Positions 34,486 through 41,953 of a stretch of 64,000 nt of DNA are shown here, piece after piece. The notes beneath the pieces were generated by a model. That model was given only the letters and a program-made list of their open reading frames with translations. It did not search any database and was not told the origin of the DNA. Numbering within the stretch: the stretch's first letter is position 1; the number at the start of each line of letters is the position of its first letter. This DNA comes from Prevotella sp. P5-92 (GTDB lineage: Bacteria; Bacteroidota; Bacteroidia; Bacteroidales; Bacteroidaceae). The position numbers and the translations under genes were made by a program. The stretch covers positions 1-64,000 of the forward strand of contig NZ_NPJG01000123.1 in the NCBI RefSeq assembly GCF_002251245.1, given 5' to 3'.

Positions 34486-36261
34486 ATGGACAACAAATTC
34501 GACTGGGAGAACATATTAAACAATGTATATGACCGATTTCCGGAAGCCAAAAGGCAACCGGTAATCGGCATTACTGCTAATTATGCAGATGGCGAACAAC
34601 GCCTGAGTCAATACTATTACAAGGCGGTAATCAAAGCCGGCGGAGTGCCAATCGTCATACCGCCAACTGACGACACCGACGTCATTATCAACACCCTCGA
34701 ACATATCGACGGACTGCTGCTTAGCGGCGGCGGAGACTATAACCCGCTATTCTGCGGAGAGGAACCCTCTACCCTACTACACACCATCAATAGCGAACGC
34801 GACCTGCCCGAACTACTCATCACAAGACTGGCCTTCAACCGACAGATACCTATGCTTGGCATCTGTCGAGGCATCCAGACTCTTGCTATGGCCCTTGGCG
34901 GACATGTGGAACAAGACATCAGCCACCATGCTAACCTCATAAAACACAGTCAGGACGCAGCGCGAAGCGAAGCCACACACACCATCGACATCTATCCCGA
35001 CTCCATCTTGCACGACATTTACAAGCAAGACCGCCTGCCTGTCAACTCCTTTCACCATCAGGCAGTTGACAACCCCGGCATACGCTTCAAGGTCGCGGCA
35101 AAATCAAAAGACGGCATCATCGAAGCCATAGAAAGCTGCGAATATAAACCCATTTTAGGCGTACAATGGCATCCGGAATGTATGGAAGAGGGATTGCCGT
35201 TATTTAAGTGGCTCATAAAACAAGCATCGCTATACGACGAAACCAAACTCCTTCATCACAAGATACTTACTCTCGACACACACTGCGACACGCCGATGCT
35301 CTTCCCGCAAGGCATAAGCTTCGACAGACGCGAACCGAAGGCACTTGTCGATCTTGAGAAGATGACAGAAGGACGACTTGACGCAACGATCATGGTGGCG
35401 TATCTTCCACAACCAAAAATGGGCGAGAGCTTCTCGTCGATAGTGAGAAAGATGTACCCCTCTGACGAGAGTATGAGAAATGCCACACCAATGGACTATG
35501 CCAACATGATTTTCGACCGTATAGAAAACATTGTGGCACAACGTAAGGAATATATAAGCATCGCACGCACACCAAGAGAACTATATGAAGACAAACGCCA
35601 CGGCAGAAAATCGATAATGCTCGGCATAGAGAACGCCCTCGCCATCAACGGCGACCCACAAAACATAAAACACTTTGCACAACGAGGAGTGGTGTATATC
35701 ACCCTCTGCCATAATGGCGACAACGACATCTGCGACAGTGCCAAGGGTTGTAACACACACAACGGCATAAGCCGACTGGGAGAAAAGGTGATAGGCGAGA
35801 TGAACCGCCTTGGCATCATGACCGACTTGAGTCATGCTGGAGAGAAAAGCTTCTACGACGCCCTGGAAATAAGCCGCCTGCCTATAGTGTGCAGCCACAG
35901 CAGCTGCAAGGCTCTGTGCGACCACCCAAGAAACCTCACCGACGACCAGATGCGGCAACTGGCAAAACACGGAGGAGTGGCTCAGATAACACTCTACCCA
36001 GGATTCCTGCGCACCGACGGGGAGGCAACAGTTATCGACGCCCTGAGACATCTCGAACATGCCATCAGCATTATGGGCATAGAACACGTGGGACTGGGCA
36101 CCGACTTTGACGGCGACGGCGGAGTAAAAGGCATTGCCAACGCATCGGAGATATTAAACTTCACACGACATCTGCTGTCACGACGCTACAATGCTCAAGA
36201 TATACAGCTCATCATGGGAGGAAACTTCATGAGGGTAATGGCAGAAATACAAAAAAGATAA
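34486..36261 (+). CDS. Fused class I glutamine amidotransferase-like (C26) and membrane dipeptidase (M19) hydrolase
   Basis: 591 residues, two enzymes in one chain, no signal peptide. Residues about 22-245 are a peptidase C26/PuuD-like domain with triad Cys127 (GICRG), His229 and Glu231 (QWHPE), a family that cuts gamma-glutamyl bonds. Residues about 260-590 are an M19 renal-dipeptidase-like domain with the zinc pair His266-x-Asp268 (DTHCD), the bridging Glu in GIENALA, TDLSHAGEKS and VGLGTDFDGDGG. All key residues of both halves are in place, so both should be active. Together they could open gamma-glutamyl peptides and then split the dipeptide. Operon with the Lrp gene before and the cyclase gene 5 nt after. 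Confidence 0.9.
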   Translation: MDNKFDWENILNNVYDRFPEAKRQPVIGITANYADGEQRLSQYYYKAVIKAGGVPIVIPPTDDTDVIINTLEHIDGLLLSGGGDYNPLFCGEEPSTLLHTINSERDLPELLITRLAFNRQIPMLGICRGIQTLAMALGGHVEQDISHHANLIKHSQDAARSEATHTIDIYPDSILHDIYKQDRLPVNSFHHQAVDNPGIRFKVAAKSKDGIIEAIESCEYKPILGVQWHPECMEEGLPLFKWLIKQASLYDETKLLHHKILTLDTHCDTPMLFPQGISFDRREPKALVDLEKMTEGRLDATIMVAYLPQPKMGESFSSIVRKMYPSDESMRNATPMDYANMIFDRIENIVAQRKEYISIARTPRELYEDKRHGRKSIMLGIENALAINGDPQNIKHFAQRGVVYITLCHNGDNDICDSAKGCNTHNGISRLGEKVIGEMNRLGIMTDLSHAGEKSFYDALEISRLPIVCSHSSCKALCDHPRNLTDDQMRQLAKHGGVAQITLYPGFLRTDGEATVIDALRHLEHAISIMGIEHVGLGTDFDGDGGVKGIANASEILNFTRHLLSRRYNAQDIQLIMGGNFMRVMAEIQKR

Positions 36262-36293
36262 TAGTCATGAAAAGATACATTAACAAAGGAATC

Positions 36294-37286
36294 ATGAAGA
36301 AAAACCTCGTTCTTACATTGATGGCACTACTGCTGTTATCATGCGGAAACTCAAAACAAACGACCTTGAGCAAAGAGACCGATGCCAACAATGTCGTGGT
36401 GGGACCAGAATTCTCGGCAGACAGCGCCTACGCTTACTGCAAGGCACAGTGCGACTTCGGACCACGCACCATGAACAGCGAGGCACACGACAAGTGCGGA
36501 CAATGGATTGCCGACAAGTTCAGGGAGTTTGGACTCGAAGTGACGGAACAGAAGACGACACTAAAGGGATATGACGGTACACCGCTACGTTCTACAAATA
36601 TCATAGCCTCACACAATACTCAGGCCACAGACCGCATCCTTCTCTGCGCACACTGGGACACCCGGCCATGGGCTGACAACGATGCCGACAGCGCCAACTG
36701 GAGAAAACCCGTCATGGGGGCAAACGATGGCGCATCGGGAGTAGCCGTCATGCTCGAACTGGCACGTCTCATAGGCCGCGACGACAGTCTTGCCATTGGC
36801 ATCGACTTCGTATGCTTCGACGCTGAAGACTGGGGCGTACCTCAGTGGAGCGACGCCGCTGATGACGGCAACTCGTGGGCTCTTGGAGCACAGTATTGGG
36901 CGGAGAATCCTCACAAGAAAGGATACAAGGCACGATTTGGCATACTGCTCGACATGGTGGGAGGCGCAGGCGCCACATTCTCACACGAAGGCATGTCGAA
37001 ACACTATGCCAAGGATATCGTAGAGAAGGTATGGAAAGCCGCACATGTGATAGGCCACTCGTCGATGTTTCCAAATAACGACGGCGGCATGATCACCGAC
37101 GACCACATCCCTGTGAACGAGAAGCTGAAAATACCTACCATCGATATCATTCCCTATTTTGAGTCGTGTCCGCAAAGTTCGTTTGGACCTACGTGGCACA
37201 CTATAAACGACACGATGGAGAACATCGACGCCTCCACCCTGAAAGCCGTTGGCCAGACCGTCATACAAGTGATTTATAGCGAATAG
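36294..37286 (+). CDS. Glutaminyl-peptide cyclotransferase (M28 fold), lipoprotein
   Basis: Turns an N-terminal glutamine of peptides into pyroglutamate. From the ATG at 36294 the signal MKKNLVLTLMALLLLSC puts the lipid Cys at 17. The zinc site and active site are seen in CAHWDTRPWADND, MGANDGASGVAVMLELAR, CFDAEDWGVPQWS, MVGGAGATFS and the late His of TWHTINDTMENI. The protein resembles the mammalian-type (type II) cyclases known from Porphyromonas and Prevotella oral species. An ATG at 36267 is possible but gives a poor signal. Third gene of the lrp run. Confidence 0.88.
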   Translation: MKKNLVLTLMALLLLSCGNSKQTTLSKETDANNVVVGPEFSADSAYAYCKAQCDFGPRTMNSEAHDKCGQWIADKFREFGLEVTEQKTTLKGYDGTPLRSTNIIASHNTQATDRILLCAHWDTRPWADNDADSANWRKPVMGANDGASGVAVMLELARLIGRDDSLAIGIDFVCFDAEDWGVPQWSDAADDGNSWALGAQYWAENPHKKGYKARFGILLDMVGGAGATFSHEGMSKHYAKDIVEKVWKAAHVIGHSSMFPNNDGGMITDDHIPVNEKLKIPTIDIIPYFESCPQSSFGPTWHTINDTMENIDASTLKAVGQTVIQVIYSE

Positions 37287-37336
37287 GAAAGACTTTCGAT
37301 ACGCAAACGTTTACGGCTATTTTTTTGCAAAATATG

Positions 37337-37367
37337 TATGATAGTTCGTATAATAATCGTACCTTTG
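37337..37367 (+). promoter_or_regulatory. Orphan promoter
   Basis: TATG at 37337-37340 and TACCTTTG at 37360-37367 with 19 nt between. No annotated gene follows on this strand before the hairpin at 37470. Confidence 0.55.
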
Positions 37368-37373
37368 CACTCG

Positions 37374-37509
37374 AAAGACAAACTATCCTACATACAATGC
37401 TCAAGAATGTCGTGAGACATGAAGAGTAGCATACAATATTTTAATGAGAAAGAAATTGGTTACGTGTATGAAGCCGGCTCGTTGTAGAATCCTACAACTG
37501 GCCGGCTTC
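37374..37509 (+). ncRNA. Candidate small RNA ending in a long hairpin
   Basis: Begins about 7 nt after the orphan promoter and ends with an 18-nt-armed hairpin (37470-37487 with 37492-37509, loop AATC, one wobble and one mismatch). There is no U run. The hairpin also covers the stop codon of the convergent DUF4294 gene and might only be its terminator. A 42-codon frame from 37445 runs through the hairpin and is not called. Confidence 0.35.
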
Positions 37510-38124
37510 GACCATAAGAACCACCCGCTCAGTCAACCTGTCTGTACCTTCCGGGTCGTATCCTTTTTTTAGATTTGCACCGAAACACCAGGCAAAAGCC
37601 TGCCAAAAGCCAGCCCTTACAGGTCCTAACACCGCTTTCACAATGTCGTAAGACGATGTGTCGCACTCCCTGTGTATAAGCTTTATCAGCAACTTACCTT
37701 GGGAATATGTGAGTTTTTTCATTCGTGGCTTATACTCCTTTACTATACACTTCTCTACAAGCTTAAGATGCTCGTCGCGGGCTTTCTTGTTGGGCAATGT
37801 CTCTAAATACTCGCATGTCTCTATAATGATATGGTTGGCCTCTTTGGCAATGGGAAGCACCTTCTTCACATTTCTCACCAGTCGCAGATATGCATTGAGA
37901 TTCTTCTTGCTGTCGAAAGCCAATTGTGGATATACATAGACGTTGCTCATCTCCATATATGGTATGCTGTCGCCCTGGTCTATCACCTTCGACACCTTTA
38001 CCGTAGGCACAAAAGAGGGATTGTCCACAGCCTCCGAGATGTCGTCGCCCTGCGGATTGTCTGTCTGTGCATCCATAGCAGTGGAGCACAACATCAGCAA
38101 CATAAAAAACACTACTTTCTTCAT
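37492..38124 (-). CDS. DUF4294 exported protein
   Basis: 210 residues with a signal peptide (MKKVVFFMLLMLCSTAMDAQ). The body matches the DUF4294 family of Bacteroidetes: YMEMSNVYVYPQLAFDSKKN, then LRLVRNVKKVLPIAKEAN, KEYKPRMKKLTYSQGKLLIK and GFWQAFAWCFGANLKKGYDP. It is basic and helical, probably periplasmic. Function unknown. Its stop codon falls inside the hairpin at 37470-37509. Confidence 0.85.
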   Translation of the reverse strand: MKKVVFFMLLMLCSTAMDAQTDNPQGDDISEAVDNPSFVPTVKVSKVIDQGDSIPYMEMSNVYVYPQLAFDSKKNLNAYLRLVRNVKKVLPIAKEANHIIIETCEYLETLPNKKARDEHLKLVEKCIVKEYKPRMKKLTYSQGKLLIKLIHRECDTSSYDIVKAVLGPVRAGFWQAFAWCFGANLKKGYDPEGTDRLTERVVLMVEAGQL

Positions 38125-38132
38125 TTCGAGCG

Positions 38133-38166
38133 CAAAAGTAATGATAAAATCTGAAATAATATCAAA
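38133..38166 (-). promoter_or_regulatory. Promoter of the DUF4294 gene
   Basis: TACTTTTG on the minus strand at 38133-38140, with TTTG at 38163-38166 (22-nt spacing). Confidence 0.5.
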
Positions 38167-38192
38167 TATGCCGATAATTTAACTCATTTTAT

Positions 38193-38223
38193 TTTGTCTC
38201 ATCGGTTCGTTTTATTACTTTTG
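38193..38223 (+). promoter_or_regulatory. Promoter of the papain-like lipoprotein gene
   Basis: TTTG at 38193-38196 and TACTTTTG at 38216-38223, 19 nt apart, 23 nt before the ATG. Confidence 0.75.
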
Positions 38224-38246
38224 CACAACAAAAACTGCAGAACGAC

Positions 38247-39308
38247 ATGACAAAAAGAATCATATACTTCACCCTTGCGGCTTATGCTTTGATGGTTTTG
38301 ACAATGGCTTGCGGCAAACGACAACAAAAAAACACGCATAGCTACAGCTTCACCATCGACGTCATCAACGGATACACGCCAGTGAAAAACCAAGGACTGG
38401 GACGCACTTGCTGGATATACGCTATGTTGGCCACGATAGAGACAGACAGAATAACACTGGGCGACTCGGTAAACCTGTCTGCCGACTATACTGTACGCCG
38501 ACTGATGGAAGAACAATACAACAGGGCTGTGCTCACTGGCGGGACAGAAAAAGTGTGGGACAGCGGTACTGCACCAGACTTGCTACGCCTTATCGACTTG
38601 TATGGCGCAATGCCGTTCAACAGCTATTGTTCTTCAAAACAGACTGACGATAGCGCGGCTGACTCTCACTCGCTGGCAGCAAAGACCATGGCCATCGCCC
38701 GGAAAGCCATAAACAGCAAGGCTGACCCTGAAAAGTATTTCAGTCTTCTATCCACTCTCCTCGACAGTAGCCTCGGCTCTCTCCCACCCCATGTGTATAT
38801 GCTTGGAGCACAATACACTCCCGAAGAATTCGGACGTAGCGTGGCACTGTCGTCAGACTACGAAGCACTTACCAGTTTCGCTCATCATCATTACAACACA
38901 TACGTTGACCTTGAACTGCCAGACAACAGGCATCACAACATGTTTTTCAATGTAACCCTCGACTCGCTCGTTTGTCGCATCAGACAAGCAGTAACCAAAG
39001 GGTACGGCGTCTGCTGGGAAGGCGACATAAGCGAACCAGGATTCTCGTTTCGTCGGGGAGTGGCAGTAATGCCGAAAGACAGTCCCACACCAACCGACAT
39101 GTTGCGCAAGAAGGAATTCCTCTGTCGCCACACTACCGACGACCACTGTATGGCAATAATCGGCATGGCCCACGACAAGCAAGGCCAGACATTTTATATA
39201 ATGAAAAACTCGTGGGGTAGGTCAAATGCCCATAAAGGTCTCATCTACATGTCGGAAGACTATCTGAGGATGAAGACAATAGCCATAGTGACAAAGAGAG
39301 ATAGATAA
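38247..39308 (+). CDS. Papain-like (C1) cysteine protease lipoprotein
   Basis: 353 residues. A lipoprotein signal ends VLTMAC. Papain-fold residues are all visible: the oxyanion Gln in YTPVKNQGLGRTCW, catalytic Cys55 in the same block, His in DDHCMAIIGMA and Asn in MKNSWG. The order and wide spacing between Cys and His fit the C1B/bleomycin-hydrolase-like branch. It should be tethered to the outer or inner membrane facing outside the cytoplasm. There is no propeptide of the papain type; the Cys lies only 36 residues after the lipid anchor. Confidence 0.85.
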   Translation: MTKRIIYFTLAAYALMVLTMACGKRQQKNTHSYSFTIDVINGYTPVKNQGLGRTCWIYAMLATIETDRITLGDSVNLSADYTVRRLMEEQYNRAVLTGGTEKVWDSGTAPDLLRLIDLYGAMPFNSYCSSKQTDDSAADSHSLAAKTMAIARKAINSKADPEKYFSLLSTLLDSSLGSLPPHVYMLGAQYTPEEFGRSVALSSDYEALTSFAHHHYNTYVDLELPDNRHHNMFFNVTLDSLVCRIRQAVTKGYGVCWEGDISEPGFSFRRGVAVMPKDSPTPTDMLRKKEFLCRHTTDDHCMAIIGMAHDKQGQTFYIMKNSWGRSNAHKGLIYMSEDYLRMKTIAIVTKRDR

Positions 39309-39311
39309 GGC

Positions 39312-41606
39312 TTACAAAGGATCGACATCATAGTATGCGGTAAGTGTAGAGAAACGCTTGTCGGACAATAGTGTCGTACGGGCTTTGGCAAGATATTGGC
39401 GCACCATCTTCATGTCGATACCATTCTCGAGCTTTATCATTATCATGCGTATATTGAGTTTGTTCACCTTTCCTATCTCAGGTTTGGCAGGACCCTGTAT
39501 GCGTTCGCCAAACCACTGTTTGAGCCAACTTGCCAGCGTCAGCGACGCTTGTTCCACAATTTCGTTTTGCGTGTGTTTGAGATAGACATAGATAAGTTTA
39601 TAGAACGGCGGATAATGAAACCTCAGACGTTCCGAGAGCTGGCTATTATAGAAACCCGTATAATCGCCACATACCACCTGATGTATGATGGGCAGCTGGG
39701 GGGAATGGGTCTGAAGAACCACGAGGCCTTGCTTTCCCCTACGTCCGGCTCGTCCACCCACCTGTGACATCATCATAAAAGCATGTTCATAAGCACGGAA
39801 ATCGGGATAGTTAAGCATATTATCGGCATTAAGTATCCCCACGACGCTAACATTGCCAAAGTCAAGTCCTTTGGTTACCATCTGCGTGCCTATCAGAATA
39901 TTGGTACGACCGTCTGAGAAGTCGCGAATGATACGCTCATAGGCATGTCTTGTACGTGTGGTGTCAAGATCCATGCGTGCTATGCGTGCATCGGGAAAGG
40001 CCTCGTGAAGCGCATCCTCTATGCGCTCTGTACCGCTGCCTTTCGGACGCAGTTCTTTACAACCGCAGGCTGGACACACCTCGGGTATAGAGTATGCCGC
40101 TCCACAATAGTGACACGACAGCAGTCCCGCGGTGCGATGAAGCGTAAGACTCACGTCGCAATGGTTACACCTTGGAGTCCATCCACAATGTTTGCATTCC
40201 ACCATAGGGGCATAGCCACGGCGATTTTGGAACACAATGGCCTGTTTGCCTTTTTCCAGAGCCTGTCTTATCCTCGACAACAACAAAGGCGAGAACATCC
40301 CAACCATCATCTTCCGTTTTTTCAGATCTTTCAGGTCAACCACTTCGGTCTCAGGCATCTCTACACCACTGTATCGTGTAGTAAGACTCACGAGACCATA
40401 CTTTCCTGTTGTTGCATTACGATAGGTCTCTATACAAGGCGTAGCTGTTCCGAGAAGTGTCTTTGCTCCTGTCATCTGTGCCAACACCAATGCCACGCTG
40501 CGTGCATGGTACCGCGGAGCGGGATCTTGTTGTTTATAACTCGTCTCGTGTTCTTCGTCGATTATTACGAGACCGAGTTTTTTAAAAGGCAACAGCACAG
40601 CCGAGCGGGCACCGAGAATTACGTCATATGGTGAGTCGGAGAGTTGTTTTTGCCATATCTCCACACGTTCTGCATCAGAATATTTGGAATGGTAAATGCC
40701 GAGTCTTCTGCCAAACACCTTCTTCAACCTTGTCATTATCTGCACCGTCAGCGCTATTTCAGGCAATAGGTATAATACCTGACGGCCGCGGTCTATCTCT
40801 TGTTGAATAAGGTGAATGTATATTTCGGTTTTTCCACTTGAAGTCACTCCATGCAACAGTACAACATTCTTCTGCATCATCTGACTGACAATACTATCGT
40901 AGGCAAAATGTTGTGCTTGGCTCAAAGGAGCAATCCTCTCCGGGTTGGGTTGCCCGCCATCGTTTAGTCGTCCCACCTCCTTCTCGTATGTAGTGAGCAG
41001 CCCTCTTTTCACAAGAGCCGTAACGTTGGCAAGAGTTTGAGAGGAGGCATTGAGCAGTTCGTCGCGTGTTATCTCCACCACGCCTTCTATATTTTGCATG
41101 TCGTCTCCTTCCGAAGTATTGCCACAACAGGAGTCCCAATGCGACATTTGCAGATAACATGTGAAGACGTCGAGTTGTTTCTTCGACTTCTTCAGCATAT
41201 TAAGGGCAATATGTAGGGCTGGCTCACTTCTGAATGGAGGAGCAAGAGTGACATATAGTTCGGTGGAAGGCTTATAGCCGTCTTCTGTCTTCAGTCCTGA
41301 CGGAAGAGCGGCCTTGTAGATGTCGCCCATTGGAGCGAGGTAATAATCGGAAATCCATTGCCAAAGTCTCATCTGCAACTCGTCCACTACAGGCCTGGTG
41401 TCAAGTTGTTGTTTCAATGGTTTTACTATATATCCCTGAGGCTTATTCTCATGTACATTAGCTACGAGACCAACGTATGTCTTGGTTTTGCCAAAAGGCA
41501 CCACCACACGACATCCCTTCAGTCCTTCTGTGTCTATTGACTCAGGGACAGAATAAGTAAAAAAGCCTTCAAGGGGCAAAGGAAGGATAATGTCGGCGTA
41601 TTTCAT
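39312..41606 (-). CDS. priA: Primosomal replication-restart helicase PriA
   Basis: 764 residues. Reloads the replisome at stalled forks. Walker A GVTSSGKTE, the DEEH box (IIDEEHETSYKQQDPAPRYH), the zinc-binding cysteines from CKHCGWTPRCNHC to CPACGC and helicase motif V/VI (IGTQMVTKGLDF, QVGGRAGRRGKQG) are all clear. The N-terminal 3'-DNA-binding domain opens YADIILPLPLEGFFTYSVPE. Its ATG is only 12 nt after tRNA-Arg, and no other promoter is seen, so both may share one transcript. The stop lies 3 nt from the end of the convergent protease gene. Confidence 0.96.
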   Translation of the reverse strand: MKYADIILPLPLEGFFTYSVPESIDTEGLKGCRVVVPFGKTKTYVGLVANVHENKPQGYIVKPLKQQLDTRPVVDELQMRLWQWISDYYLAPMGDIYKAALPSGLKTEDGYKPSTELYVTLAPPFRSEPALHIALNMLKKSKKQLDVFTCYLQMSHWDSCCGNTSEGDDMQNIEGVVEITRDELLNASSQTLANVTALVKRGLLTTYEKEVGRLNDGGQPNPERIAPLSQAQHFAYDSIVSQMMQKNVVLLHGVTSSGKTEIYIHLIQQEIDRGRQVLYLLPEIALTVQIMTRLKKVFGRRLGIYHSKYSDAERVEIWQKQLSDSPYDVILGARSAVLLPFKKLGLVIIDEEHETSYKQQDPAPRYHARSVALVLAQMTGAKTLLGTATPCIETYRNATTGKYGLVSLTTRYSGVEMPETEVVDLKDLKKRKMMVGMFSPLLLSRIRQALEKGKQAIVFQNRRGYAPMVECKHCGWTPRCNHCDVSLTLHRTAGLLSCHYCGAAYSIPEVCPACGCKELRPKGSGTERIEDALHEAFPDARIARMDLDTTRTRHAYERIIRDFSDGRTNILIGTQMVTKGLDFGNVSVVGILNADNMLNYPDFRAYEHAFMMMSQVGGRAGRRGKQGLVVLQTHSPQLPIIHQVVCGDYTGFYNSQLSERLRFHYPPFYKLIYVYLKHTQNEIVEQASLTLASWLKQWFGERIQGPAKPEIGKVNKLNIRMIMIKLENGIDMKMVRQYLAKARTTLLSDKRFSTLTAYYDVDPL

Positions 41607-41618
41607 TTTTTCTTATCG

Positions 41619-41690
41619 TATCCCGACCGGGAATCGAACCCGGATCTACTCTTTAGGAGAGAGTTGTTCTATCCATTGAACTATCAGGAC
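41619..41690 (-). tRNA. tRNA-Arg (anticodon CCT)
   Basis: On the minus strand a 72-nt cloverleaf: acceptor stem with two wobble pairs (41690-41684 with 41626-41620), D arm, anticodon stem ACTCT/AGAGT with loop CTCCTAA giving anticodon CCT, T arm CCGGGTTCGATTCCCGG, discriminator A at 41619. CCA is not encoded (CGA follows). Confidence 0.93.
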
Positions 41691-41715
41691 GCATGAAATA
41701 AATCGTTTTCGGGTG

Positions 41716-41723
41716 CAAAGGTA
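41716..41723 (-). promoter_or_regulatory. Promoter -7 box of tRNA-Arg and probably priA
   Basis: TACCTTTG followed by CACCC on the minus strand, 25 nt before the tRNA. Confidence 0.65.
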
Positions 41724-41850
41724 ATGCAAAAAATCGATTTAGCGAAAGAAAAGAGAATATATTTTCTATTTTGAGCATAAGAATTTCGTCTATTTTGAGG
41801 GAAATACAAAATTAAAAGGAAAAAAACTTTTATTTTTGTTTGTTTTGCAT

Positions 41851-41932
41851 TACCTTTGCATAATGTAAACGACATCTCGGCAAAACAATCAAGCAAGCTT
41901 GTTGATTTTGCTCTCGATTTGCATTACCCTTG
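41851..41932 (+). promoter_or_regulatory. Two tandem promoters before the OPT transporter
   Basis: TACCTTTG at 41851-41858 and TACCCTTG at 41925-41932; the second has GTTG at 41901-41904, 20 nt upstream. Both are preceded by GCAT (TTTGCATTACC...), so one may be a duplicate of the other. The nearer box is 21 nt before the ATG. Confidence 0.5.
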
Positions 41933-41953
41933 CAAAAAAATACAAAACGATAA

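Noticed and set aside
37445..37573. 42-codon plus-strand frame starting MRKKLVTCMK
   Set aside because: It runs through the hairpin and into the 3' end of the DUF4294 gene in antisense; no family likeness.
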